Assembly: GCF_028369295.1 (NCBI RefSeq)
Contig: NZ_JAQMYP010000001.1
Coordinates: 124,001-188,000, forward strand
DNA: 64,000 nucleotides
Reading direction: 5' to 3'
Source: Streptomyces sp. HD
GTDB taxonomy: Bacteria > Actinomycetota > Actinomycetes > Streptomycetales > Streptomycetaceae
The position numbers were made by a program, and so were the translations under genes. Under the pieces are notes generated by a model. The model was not told the DNA's origin, did no database searches, and saw only the letters and a program-made list of their open reading frames with translations. How positions within the stretch are numbered: position 1 is the first letter of the stretch; each line of letters starts with the position of its first letter. Positions 1 through 7,799 of the stretch are shown here, in pieces.

Positions 1-447
1 GTCCGCGACCGCCGCACCGGCGCCCTGAACGCGCTGCAGGAGGCCGGTCTCGGCCCCGACTCCCTGCGCGAGCTGCCCACCGAACGGCTCGACGTCGCCG
101 CGGGCCGGGACGCCGGCGCCCGCCTGCTCGGTCTCGCCGAGCGCCCCACCGCCGTCTTCTGCGCCAACGACCTGCTCGCCCTCGGCGTCCTGCAGGCCAT
201 GTACGCCGCGGGCGTCGGCGTCCCCGACGACCTCGCGATCGTCGGCTACGACGACATCGAGTTCGCGGCCGCCGCGGCCGTCCCCCTCACCTCCGTACGG
301 CAGCCCGCCGTCACCATGGGCACCCTCGCGGCGGAGATGCTGCTGGAGGAGACGGAGGAGGAGACCGGGACGAGGCGGCACGAGCACCGGCGTGTCGTAC
401 TCCAGCCGGAGCTGGTGGTGCGCCGGTCCAGCCTCTCGGCCCGCTGA
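1..447 (+). CDS. LacI-family transcriptional regulator, C-terminal part
   Basis: The frame is open from base 1 and ends at TGA 445-447, so the N-terminal DNA-binding domain lies outside the window. The visible 148 residues are the end of a periplasmic-binding-protein-like effector domain. The typical LacI landmarks are present: FCANDLLALGVLQA, then the segment VGVPDDLAIVGYDDIEFA, then the T-S-V-R-Q-P motif, followed by a variable Glu-rich stretch and the closing L-Q-P-E-L-V-V-R. Such proteins repress sugar or nucleoside operons and release DNA on ligand binding. The ligand cannot be told from this half. It is probably not co-transcribed with the hydrolase downstream, which starts about 100 bases later. 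Confidence 0.9.
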   Translation, partial: VRDRRTGALNALQEAGLGPDSLRELPTERLDVAAGRDAGARLLGLAERPTAVFCANDLLALGVLQAMYAAGVGVPDDLAIVGYDDIEFAAAAAVPLTSVRQPAVTMGTLAAEMLLEETEEETGTRRHEHRRVVLQPELVVRRSSLSAR

Positions 448-548
448 TCCGCCATTCAGTACGATTTCATGATCCCGGGGCTCGGTCGGCGGACGAACAT
501 GTGCTGAACTGGGACGCGGCCCGAAAACCCTGCGTCCCGGGAGCCCTG

Positions 549-1850
549 TTGACCGTCAGCTACCGCCAGCCCGGCGTCGTCCTCACCGACCGCCACTTCA
601 CCGTGCCCCTAGACCACGGCGCCCCGACGGGGGAGACGATCGAGCTCTACGCCCGTGAGGTCGTCGCGAGCGACAAGGCGCACCAGGACCTGCCGTGGCT
701 GCTCTACCTCCAGGGCGGCCCCGGCTTCGGCGCGAACCGCTTCGTCGGCAGGGGTGCCTGGCTCGGCCGCGCCCTGAAGGAGTACCGCGTCCTGCTCCTC
801 GACCAGCGCGGCACCGGCCACTCCACGCCCGCCAACCGGCAGACGCTCCCGCTGCGCGGCGGCCCCGCCGCCCAGGCCGACTACCTCACGCACTTCCGCG
901 CCGACGCGATCGTCCGCGACTGCGAGGCGATCCGCCGTGAGGTGACCGGCGGCGCCCCCTGGACCGTCCTCGGCCAGAGCTTCGGCGGCTTCTGCACGGT
1001 CAACTACCTCTCCACCGCCCCCGAGGGACTGACCGCCGCCGTCATCACCGGCGGCCTGCCCTCGCTCGACGCCCACGCCGACGACGTCTACCGCGCCGCC
1101 TTCCCGCGCATCGAGCGCAAGGTCGCCGCGCACTACGCCCGCTACCCGCAGGACGTCGAGCGCGCCCGCCGTATCGCCGACCACCTCCTCGCGCACGACG
1201 TGGTCCTGCCGAACGGCTACCGCCTCACCGCCGAGGCCTTCCAGTCCCTCGGCATCGTCCTCGGCGGCAGCGAGGGCAGCCACCGCCTGCACTACCTCCT
1301 GGAGGACGCCTTCGTCCGCACCCCGCAGGGCCCGGCCCTCTCGGACGCCTTCCAGGAAGAGGCCCAGGGCCTGCTGTCGTACGCGAGCCACCCGCTGTAC
1401 GCCCTCGTCCACGAGGCGATCTACGGCCAGGGCGCCCGCCCCACCGCCTGGTCCGCCGAGCGGGTGCGCGCCGAGTTCCCGCAGTTCGACGCGGCCAAGA
1501 CGCTCGCGGGCGACGGACCGCTGCTGTTCACCGGCGAGACCATCCACCCCTGGATGTTCGACAGCGACCCGGCCCTGCGCCCGCTGCGCGAGACCGCAGA
1601 CCTCCTCGCCGCCCGCACCGACTGGACACCCCTGTACGACTCCGCGCGCCTCGCCGCCAACGAGGTGCCGGTGGCGGCAGCCGTCTACCACGACGACATG
1701 TACGTCGACACCGCCCACTCCCTCGCCACCGCCCGCGCCGTCCGCGGTCTGCGGACCTGGGTCACCGACGAGTTCGAGCACGACGGCGTACGGGCCGGCG
1801 GCCCCCGTGTCCTGGACCGGCTGCTCGCGCTCACCCGTGACGAAGCGTGA
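549..1850 (+). CDS. Alpha/beta-fold hydrolase, proline iminopeptidase-like
   Basis: About 433 residues. Landmarks of an S33-type alpha/beta hydrolase are clear: the oxyanion region YLQGGPGFG, the strand LLLDQRGTGHS, the nucleophile elbow G-Q-S-F-G-G (Ser nucleophile) and a C-terminal H-D-G-V that can supply the catalytic His. Likely a cytoplasmic aminopeptidase or esterase acting on small peptides or amides; the substrate is not predictable. Start: an in-frame GTG at 501 would add 16 residues with no clear ribosome site. TTG at 549 has GGGAG about 7 bases upstream and gives the family's usual short beginning (T-V-S-Y-R-Q-P-G), so I prefer it. It is followed 28 bases later by a PIG-L gene in the same direction, a possible operon. 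Confidence 0.85.
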   Translation: MTVSYRQPGVVLTDRHFTVPLDHGAPTGETIELYAREVVASDKAHQDLPWLLYLQGGPGFGANRFVGRGAWLGRALKEYRVLLLDQRGTGHSTPANRQTLPLRGGPAAQADYLTHFRADAIVRDCEAIRREVTGGAPWTVLGQSFGGFCTVNYLSTAPEGLTAAVITGGLPSLDAHADDVYRAAFPRIERKVAAHYARYPQDVERARRIADHLLAHDVVLPNGYRLTAEAFQSLGIVLGGSEGSHRLHYLLEDAFVRTPQGPALSDAFQEEAQGLLSYASHPLYALVHEAIYGQGARPTAWSAERVRAEFPQFDAAKTLAGDGPLLFTGETIHPWMFDSDPALRPLRETADLLAARTDWTPLYDSARLAANEVPVAAAVYHDDMYVDTAHSLATARAVRGLRTWVTDEFEHDGVRAGGPRVLDRLLALTRDEA

Positions 1851-1878
1851 TGTCGTTGTCACACGTTAGGGTGCGGGC

Positions 1879-2622
1879 ATGACCGAGCCGACGATCACTC
1901 AGCTGAAGCCCATGCCCGACGACTGGCGGCGCGCACTCGCCGTCGTCGCGCACCCGGACGACCTTGAGTACGGCTGCTCGGCGGCGATCGCCGGCTGGAC
2001 GGACGCAGGCCGTGAGGTCGCGTACGTCCTGGCGTCCCGCGGCGAGGCCGGCATCGACACGCTGGAGCCCGCGAAGTGCGGCCCGCTGCGGGAGCGCGAG
2101 CAGCGGGCCAGCGCCGCCGTCGTGGGCGTGACCGCGGTGGAGTTCCTCGACCACCAGGACGGCGTGATCGAGTACGGCACCGCCCTGCGCCGCGACATCG
2201 CCGCCGCGATCCGCCGGCACCGGCCCGAGCTGGTGATCACGCTCAACCACCGGGACACCTGGGGCGGCGTCGCCTGGAACACGCCGGACCATGTGGCGGT
2301 CGGCCGGGCCACGCTGGACGCGGCCGGTGACGCGGGCAACCGCTGGATCTTCCCGGAGCTTGCCGCCCAGGGACTGGAGCCGTGGAACGGCGTCCGCTGG
2401 GTCGCGGTCGCCGGTTCCAGCACGCCCACGCACGCGGCGGACGCGACGGCCGGTCTGGAGCGCGCGGTGCGCTCGCTGCTGGAACACCGCACCTACATCG
2501 AGGTGTTGACGGACGAGGACCCGGAGACGTACGCCCGCCGCTTCCTCACCGGGAACGCGGAGGCGACGGGGGAGCGGTTCGGCGGGAAGCCTGCCGTGGC
2601 GTTCGAGTTGTTCAGCCGGTAG
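1879..2622 (+). CDS. PIG-L family deacetylase
   Basis: 247 residues of the LmbE/PIG-L fold. The zinc-binding A-H-P-D-D motif is at about residues 28-32 and a downstream N-H-x-D motif at about 113-116, followed by the second His in NTPDHVAVG. These metalloenzymes remove N-acyl groups from amino sugars; relatives include the mycothiol enzymes MshB and Mca and antibiotic-tailoring deacetylases. Nothing here identifies the substrate. It starts with ATG shortly after the hydrolase stop and precedes the sigma factor by about 40 bases on the same strand, so the three may be co-transcribed. Confidence 0.9.
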   Translation: MTEPTITQLKPMPDDWRRALAVVAHPDDLEYGCSAAIAGWTDAGREVAYVLASRGEAGIDTLEPAKCGPLREREQRASAAVVGVTAVEFLDHQDGVIEYGTALRRDIAAAIRRHRPELVITLNHRDTWGGVAWNTPDHVAVGRATLDAAGDAGNRWIFPELAAQGLEPWNGVRWVAVAGSSTPTHAADATAGLERAVRSLLEHRTYIEVLTDEDPETYARRFLTGNAEATGERFGGKPAVAFELFSR

Positions 2623-2663
2623 TGCCGACCGGCTGACGGAAGAGACGGGGGAGACGGGGAGAC

Positions 2664-3563
2664 GTGAACGATACGGAACTGCTGGCGGACCGCTTCGAGG
2701 AGCACCGCGGCCATCTCAAGGCGGTCGCCTACCGCATGCTCGGCTCGCTGTCCGAGGCGGAGGACGCCGTCCAGGAGGCCTGGCTGAAGCTGAGCCGCAG
2801 CGACGCGGACGAGATCGAGAACCTCGGCGGCTGGCTGACCACCGTGGTGGGCCGGGTCTGTCTGGACATGCTGCGCTCACGCACCCGGCGCCATGAGGAG
2901 CCGCTGGACGACACCTTCGTCCCGGACCCCGTGATCCGGCCGCTGTCGCAGATCGACCCGGAGCAGGAGGTGCTCCAGGCCGACTCGGTGGGCCTGGCAC
3001 TGCTGGTTGTGCTGGAGGCGCTGGAGCCCGCCGAGCGGATCGCGTTCGTGCTGCACGACATGTTCGCGGTGCCCTTCGACGACATCGCACCGATCGTGGA
3101 ACGCACCTCGGCCGCGACCCGCCAGCTGGCCAGCCGTGCCCGGCGCCGGGTGCGGGGTGCCACGCCCTCGACCGAGCCCGACCTCGGCAGACAGCGGCAG
3201 GTCCTGGACGCCTTCATGGCGGCCTCCCGCGCGGGGGACTTCGAGGCGCTGCTCGCGGTCCTCGACCCCGAGGTCGTGCTGCGCGCCGACTCGGGGCCGC
3301 TGGTCCGCGGTGTCGCGGCGTCCAAGGTGGTGCGCGGCGCCAAGCCGGTGGCCGAACAGGCGCTGCTGTTCCGGCAGTTCGCGCGGCACACGCAGTTCGC
3401 GCTCGTGCTCGTCAACGGCACGATCGGGATCCTCAACGCCCCCGAGGGCAAGCCGCAGTCGATCATGGCCGTCACCATTGCCGACGGCCGCATCACGGAG
3501 ATGTACATCCTGGCCGACGCCGAGCGTCTCGGACGCCTGGACCTGACCGGTCTGGACGCCTGA
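2664..3563 (+). CDS. sigJ: ECF RNA polymerase sigma factor, SigJ-like, with SnoaL-type C-terminal domain
   Basis: 299 residues. Region 2 is at the N-terminus (AYRMLGSLSEAEDAVQEAW), region 4 around residues 115-165 (ALEPAERIAFVLHD, then FDDIAPIVERTSAATRQLAS). About 110 further residues form a SnoaL/NTF2-like fold, the mark of the ECF41/SigJ group. In that group the extra C-terminal domain controls sigma activity in place of a separate anti-sigma factor. The usual ECF41 partner genes (carboxymuconolactone-decarboxylase-like or oxidoreductase genes) are not adjacent. GTG start at 2664 follows GGGGAG at a normal distance. It faces the DUF5999 gene with only 4 bases between stop codons. Confidence 0.92.
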   Translation: MNDTELLADRFEEHRGHLKAVAYRMLGSLSEAEDAVQEAWLKLSRSDADEIENLGGWLTTVVGRVCLDMLRSRTRRHEEPLDDTFVPDPVIRPLSQIDPEQEVLQADSVGLALLVVLEALEPAERIAFVLHDMFAVPFDDIAPIVERTSAATRQLASRARRRVRGATPSTEPDLGRQRQVLDAFMAASRAGDFEALLAVLDPEVVLRADSGPLVRGVAASKVVRGAKPVAEQALLFRQFARHTQFALVLVNGTIGILNAPEGKPQSIMAVTIADGRITEMYILADAERLGRLDLTGLDA

Positions 3564-3567
3564 CACC

Positions 3568-3768
3568 TCAGGCGGCCACCGCCAGTGCACCGACCGTACG
3601 GCGCGGGCTCACCACCCGCCCGTCCGGGAGGAGTTCACCGGTGTCGTCGAAGACGATGATGCCGTTGCACAGCAGGCTCCAGCCCTGTTCGGGGTGGGCC
3701 GACACGATCACGGCGCAGGGGTGCTCGGGGCTGTCGGCGATGGGGCACGGGGGCTGGTGGCTGCACAT
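3568..3768 (-). CDS. DUF5999 family small protein
   Basis: 66 residues, start ATG at 3768 chosen because GAGGAGAG lies directly upstream on this strand; a longer open frame exists but has no ribosome site. The sequence begins M-C-S-H-Q-P-P-C-P and carries HPEQGWSLLCNG and DDTGELLPDG, which I recognise as the DUF5999 family of short actinomycete proteins. The N-terminal cysteine pair and the later Cys could bind a metal, which is inference only. Function is unknown. It stands alone, convergent with the sigma factor. Confidence 0.85.
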   Translation of the reverse strand: MCSHQPPCPIADSPEHPCAVIVSAHPEQGWSLLCNGIIVFDDTGELLPDGRVVSPRRTVGALAVAA

Positions 3769-3929
3769 GACGGCTCTCCTCGGTTTCCTCGATGCGGTGG
3801 TGCTCCTGTTTCCGTCGGCTCGTATCTCTGTAGTAGCCGAACTTGTTTTCCGTTGTATGAGAGGGCCCCCACACCGGCGGGACCTCATCGGTGAGGTTTC
3901 GTTCCGGGGCAGACATTAGGCTTGAGGGC

Positions 3930-4760
3930 ATGCAAGATCATCCCGTCGACCTCGTCGACCTGCACGGAGACTGCGCGAACTGCTTCGGGCTGTGCTGTGT
4001 CGCGCTGCCCTTCACCGCCTCGGCGGACTTCGCGCTGGACAAGGACGCCGGGACGCCCTGCCGCAATCTCCAGGACGACCACCGCTGCGGCATCCACGCC
4101 CGGCTCCGGCAGAGCGGCTTCAGCGGCTGCACGGTCTACGACTGCTTCGGCGCTGGACAGAAGGTCTCGCAGGTCACCTACGCCGGGAAGGACTGGCGCA
4201 CCGCCTCCAGCGAGGACGCCCGCCGGATGTTCGACGTCTTCCCGGTCGTCCGCCAGCTCCAGGAGCTGCTCTGGTATCTGACCGAGGCGCTCACCCTGCC
4301 CGCCGCCCGTCCCCTCCACGCAGAGCTGCGCGAGATCCGGGAGACGACCGAGGAGCTCACCCGCCGGACCCCGCGGGAGCTCGCCGAGCTGGACGTGTCC
4401 GCTCACCGGCAGGAGGTCAACGTCCTGCTGCTGAAGACCAGTGAGCTGGCGCGGGCGGGCGTACGGGGCCGCAAGAAGAACCGTCGGGGCGCCGACCTGA
4501 TGGGCGCCCGTCTCAAGGGCGCCGACCTGCGCGGCGCGAACCTGCGCGGTGCCTACCTCATCGCCGCCGACCTGACCGGCGCCGATCTGCGCGGCGCGGA
4601 CTTCATCGGCGCCGACCTGCGTGACACCGACCTCACGGACGCCGATCTGACCGACGCCTTCTTCCTGACCCAGCCCCAGCTGAACGCGGCCCGCGGCAGC
4701 GCGGGCACCCGGCTGCCCGGCTCAGTCGTCCGCCCGGTGCACTGGACAGCGCAGCTCTGA
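3930..4760 (+). CDS. Pentapeptide-repeat protein with N-terminal cysteine cluster
   Basis: 276 residues. The N-terminal ~70 residues hold a dense cysteine cluster (D-C-A-N-C-F-G-L-C-C, then C-R-N-L...H-R-C-G-I-H, then G-C-T-V-Y-D-C) like YkgJ/UPF0153 zinc or iron clusters. The C-terminal ~75 residues are pentapeptide repeats of the A(D/N)LxG type forming a right-handed beta-helix, for example GADLRGANLRGAYL. A helical linker joins them. Pentapeptide proteins may mimic DNA or serve as scaffolds; no role can be assigned. ATG 3930 with TTGAGGG upstream is preferred over an upstream GTG. The 3' end overlaps the convergent P450 gene by 39 bases. The 160 bases before it hold no other gene. Confidence 0.85.
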   Translation: MQDHPVDLVDLHGDCANCFGLCCVALPFTASADFALDKDAGTPCRNLQDDHRCGIHARLRQSGFSGCTVYDCFGAGQKVSQVTYAGKDWRTASSEDARRMFDVFPVVRQLQELLWYLTEALTLPAARPLHAELREIRETTEELTRRTPRELAELDVSAHRQEVNVLLLKTSELARAGVRGRKKNRRGADLMGARLKGADLRGANLRGAYLIAADLTGADLRGADFIGADLRDTDLTDADLTDAFFLTQPQLNAARGSAGTRLPGSVVRPVHWTAQL

Positions 4761-6245
4761 CGGCACGCGCTCATCCGTCCGGGACGGGACGCGTGCCGGG
4801 TCCGTCGGGGGCGCCGCCCGCCGCTCCAGCCGCAGCCGCAACCCCTCCGGCATCAGCGTCAGCCGCTCGGTCACCCGCAGCCGATAGGCCGGGTCGCCGC
4901 GGACCTCGTACCGGCGCAGCAGCAGCCCGAGCACCAGCGTGGCCTCGTGCAGCGCGAACTGGCGCCCGATGCACGCCCGCGCCCCCGTCCCGAACGGCTT
5001 GAAGGTGTGCGGCGGCCGGGTGCGTACGGCACCGGGCTCGAAGCGGTCCGGATCGAACCGCTCGGCGTCCGCGCCCCACACCTCGGGATCGCGGTGCAGC
5101 ATCGCCGTGAGCACCAGCGCCCAGGCGCCCCGCCGCATCGGATGCACCCCGCCGAGCACGGTGTCCTCGCGGGCCTCCCGGGCGAAGGCGGGCGCAGTCG
5201 GCCACAGCCGCAGCGCCTCGTCGAGTATCCGGCGCACATACCGCAGCCTCGCCACCTGGTCGTAGGCGGGCACCGCCGTGTCGCCCCAGACCCGGTCCAC
5301 CTCGGCGCGGGCCCGGGCCGCGACCTCGGGGTGCCGGGAGAGGTAGTGCAGCGCGAAGGAGAGCGCGCCCGAGGTGGTCTCGTGGCCGGCCACCAGGAAG
5401 GTGATGACCTGCCGGCGGACGTTCTGCGCGGACAGCCGCTCGCCCGTCTCGGGGTGCGTGGTCTCCAGCATGCGGTCCAGCAGGTCGCCGTCCCCGGGCC
5501 CGTCCGTCGTACGGGCGCGGACCAGGTTGTCGACCGTGCGGTTGAGGTAGGCGATGTCGTCCTGGTTGCGGCGCGCGGCACGCCGTAGCAAGGCCTGCAC
5601 CGGTACCGAGTTGAGGCGCTGGGCGTAGGTGAGCGTGCCGACCATCGCGGTCACGAAGGGATGCGGGCGGGCGCGCTCGAAGGAGCCGAAGTCGTGCCCG
5701 AAGCCGGTGCGGGCGATGGTCTCCAGGGTCAGCTTGGTCATGTCGCCGGGTACGTCCACCGAGCGGCCCGCCGCCAACGCGCGGTCCCAGTGGGCCATCA
5801 GCCGGTCGGCCACGCCCAGCATCATCGGGTGGTAGGCGGCCATGGCCTCCCGGCTGAACCCGGGCGCCAGGACATCGTGTGCCAACTGCCAGTTCGGTTC
5901 GTGGTTGTACGCCGTGAACAGGCCGTCCCCGGCGACCGGCCGCAGATTGGCGACGCCGAGCCCGACATGCTTGGCGAAGCGCGACTCGTCCGCCATGTCG
6001 GCCGCGAGTCCGGCACCCCACACGAACACGAACTCCCGGTTGAACGCCCTGCGCCGGAAGATCGGCCCCAACTGCCGGGCGTAGCGCAGGGAGTCCTGCA
6101 GCGGCGTACGCCGACTCGCGCCGATGACATCGCCCAGCAGCGGCAGCCGGTGCGGGGGATGCGGGATGCGGGACAGCTCAGGCCAGCCCTGCTCGGCGCT
6201 GCGGAATCCCTTCGGGAGCCCGGTCCCGGTCGTCGTCTCCGCCAT
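4722..6245 (-). CDS. Cytochrome P450, CYP102-like heme protein without reductase
   Basis: 507 residues with all P450 signatures: I-helix A-G-H-E-T-T-S-G, K-helix E-A-L-R, and the heme loop FGTGARACIGRQFALHEA with the axial Cys. The sequence resembles the heme domain of self-sufficient fatty-acid hydroxylases: it keeps the DGLFTAY segment, where BM3 carries Phe87, and QVITFLVAGHE. It stops after the heme domain, so unlike BM3 it must borrow electrons from a separate ferredoxin or flavoprotein. Likely a soluble oxygenase of fatty acids or related lipids (inference). ATG 6245 has GAGGGAGA upstream. It is divergent from a TetR gene with an inverted repeat between them. Confidence 0.9.
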   Translation of the reverse strand: MAETTTGTGLPKGFRSAEQGWPELSRIPHPPHRLPLLGDVIGASRRTPLQDSLRYARQLGPIFRRRAFNREFVFVWGAGLAADMADESRFAKHVGLGVANLRPVAGDGLFTAYNHEPNWQLAHDVLAPGFSREAMAAYHPMMLGVADRLMAHWDRALAAGRSVDVPGDMTKLTLETIARTGFGHDFGSFERARPHPFVTAMVGTLTYAQRLNSVPVQALLRRAARRNQDDIAYLNRTVDNLVRARTTDGPGDGDLLDRMLETTHPETGERLSAQNVRRQVITFLVAGHETTSGALSFALHYLSRHPEVAARARAEVDRVWGDTAVPAYDQVARLRYVRRILDEALRLWPTAPAFAREAREDTVLGGVHPMRRGAWALVLTAMLHRDPEVWGADAERFDPDRFEPGAVRTRPPHTFKPFGTGARACIGRQFALHEATLVLGLLLRRYEVRGDPAYRLRVTERLTLMPEGLRLRLERRAAPPTDPARVPSRTDERVPSELRCPVHRADD

Positions 6246-6295
6246 GACGCGATCTCCCTCGATCCGGCGACACCGTGCGACGCGATGCCTGTTGT

Positions 6296-6345
6296 ACGTG
6301 GGTTCAATAACGCGTTTCAGTCTGGTCCCGCTGTTGAATCCACGT
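6296..6345. promoter_or_regulatory. Candidate TetR operator between P450 and TetR genes
   Basis: Two 12-base arms, 6296-6307 (ACGTGGGTTCAA) and 6334-6345 (TTGAATCCACGT), are inverted with one mismatch and separated by 26 bases. They fill the short gap between the divergent P450 and TetR genes. The right arm also lies inside a small TTGA-N7-TCAA dyad. TetR proteins usually bind such dyads to repress themselves and the neighbour. No binding data can be inferred beyond that. Confidence 0.6.
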
Positions 6346-6361
6346 CAAGTAAAGTGCGGAC

Positions 6362-6970
6362 ATGGCCGCGAACCAGGGTGGGCGCACACGCCGCCGGCTC
6401 AGCACCGAGGAGCGTCGTGAGCAGCTCCTGGCGGTCGGGGCACGGCTGTTCTCGGAGAGTCCGTACGACGACGTGTGGATCGAGCAGGTCGCGGAGATCG
6501 CCGGTGTCTCGCGCGGGCTGCTCTATCACTACTTCCCGACCAAGCGGGACTTCTTCGCGGCCGTCGTCGAGCGGGAGAGCGAGCGCATGCTGCGGATGAC
6601 GGCCGCCGTACCCGGGGTCCCGGTGCGCGAGCAGCTCTCCGCCGGTCTCGACACGTTCCTGGAGTACGTCCAGGACCATGCCCACGGCTACCGCGCCTTC
6701 CATCGCGCCGACGCCGCCGGTGACCAGGCCGTGCGCAAGGTCTACCAACGGGCCCTGGCCGCACAGGAGGAGCAGATCCTGGCGGCGATGGCGGCGGATC
6801 CCGAGTTCGGCCCGGTCTTCGAAGGGCGGCGCGACGTCAGGATCGCCGTACGGGGCTGGCTGGCGTTCACCACGGCCGTGTGCCTGGAGTGGCTGAGGGG
6901 TTCGGAGCTCTCCCGTGAGCAGGTGCGCGACCTGTGTGCCCGCGCGCTGCTGGGTGTCGTCACTCCCTGA
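6362..6970 (+). CDS. TetR/AcrR-family transcriptional regulator
   Basis: 202 residues. The N-terminal helix-turn-helix is typical: RREQLLAVGARLF, then IEQVAEIAGVSRGLLYHYFPTKRDFFAAV. The remaining helices form the ligand-binding and dimer domain. Divergent from the CYP102-like P450, it most likely represses that gene and itself and is released by a lipid-like ligand, as Bm3R1 does for CYP102A1; that parallel is inference. There is no Shine-Dalgarno sequence; a TAAAGT hexamer lies 6 bases before the ATG, which suggests a leaderless transcript. Confidence 0.92.
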   Translation: MAANQGGRTRRRLSTEERREQLLAVGARLFSESPYDDVWIEQVAEIAGVSRGLLYHYFPTKRDFFAAVVERESERMLRMTAAVPGVPVREQLSAGLDTFLEYVQDHAHGYRAFHRADAAGDQAVRKVYQRALAAQEEQILAAMAADPEFGPVFEGRRDVRIAVRGWLAFTTAVCLEWLRGSELSREQVRDLCARALLGVVTP

Positions 6971-7044
6971 GCGCCCCTTACTCCTGCAAGGAGATCACAT
7001 CGGATCGGCGTGGCCGGTTGGCGTGCGGCCCGATCTTCGATAAG

Positions 7045-7063
7045 TTAGGCAAGCCTTACCTTA
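7045..7063. promoter_or_regulatory. Iron box (DmdR/DtxR-type operator)
   Basis: The 19 bases TTAGGCAAGCCTTACCTTA match the actinomycete iron box (TTAGGTTAGGCTAACCTAA type) in most positions, with both TTAGG and CC-T-A half-site features. It sits just before the ribosome site and start of the DUF2470 gene. A DmdR-type repressor loaded with Fe(II) would bind here and shut the gene off when iron is plentiful. Confidence 0.75.
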
Positions 7064-7073
7064 GGAGGAACGG

Positions 7074-7799
7074 ATGGGTGACAGCCAAACCTGGGCGGCC
7101 GCGCCTTCCGCGGCGGAACGGGCCCGGTCCGTGCTCGCCGCCGCGTGGTCCGTGGCGGTGACCGCGGAGGGCTGCCGCGAGGAACTCGTCGGCGCGCACC
7201 GCGTGACCGAGGACGGCCGCGTCCTGCTCGACGTGCCGGAGGACAGTGTGCTCGTCACGGCGGCGATCTGCGCACCCCGCGGGGAGCCGTCCGCCGTCCT
7301 GGAGTTCGCCGACGTCGCCCCCGTGCCGGTCCGCAAACGGATCCGCACACGGTTGTGGCTGTCCGGCTGGTTCGCCCCCGAGGAGGGCAGACTGGCCTTC
7401 CGGGCGACGCGGGCGGTGCTTCGGCAGCAGTCCGGTGCGGTGGTCGTCGACCTCGACGAGTTCGCCGTCGCCGAGCCCGACCCGCTGGCCACCGCCGAGG
7501 CCCGGCTGCTCACCCACCTCGCCGACTGTCACCCGGACGCCGTCGAGCGGCTCACCCGCCTCGTCGACTCCGACAGCCTGCACGGCGCCGTCCGCGTCCA
7601 GCCCCTCGCCGTCGACCGGCACGGACTGACGCTGCGCATCGAGCGCGCCCGCGCCCAGGCCGACGTACGGCTGGCGTTCCACCGGCCCGCCGACGACGTC
7701 GGTCAGCTCACCGAACGCATGCACACCCTGCTCGCCCAGGCCAGCTCCGCGTCCTGCCCGCGCGCCCTACAGCGGCAGCGCACAGACGGCGACGGGTGA
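7074..7799 (+). CDS. DUF2470 domain protein, predicted iron-regulated
   Basis: 241 residues. The C-terminal ~85 residues (from EARLLTHLADCHPDAVERL to the end) look like a DUF2470 domain, found at the C-terminus of HugZ-type heme-degrading proteins and as stand-alone forms. The N-terminal half resembles the split-barrel part (VPVRKRIRTRLWLSGWF). This points to heme or iron metabolism, which the iron box at 7045-7063 supports. The ATG at 7074 follows AGGAGGAA. Its last 33 bases overlap the convergent lactonase gene. Confidence 0.82.
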   Translation: MGDSQTWAAAPSAAERARSVLAAAWSVAVTAEGCREELVGAHRVTEDGRVLLDVPEDSVLVTAAICAPRGEPSAVLEFADVAPVPVRKRIRTRLWLSGWFAPEEGRLAFRATRAVLRQQSGAVVVDLDEFAVAEPDPLATAEARLLTHLADCHPDAVERLTRLVDSDSLHGAVRVQPLAVDRHGLTLRIERARAQADVRLAFHRPADDVGQLTERMHTLLAQASSASCPRALQRQRTDGDG

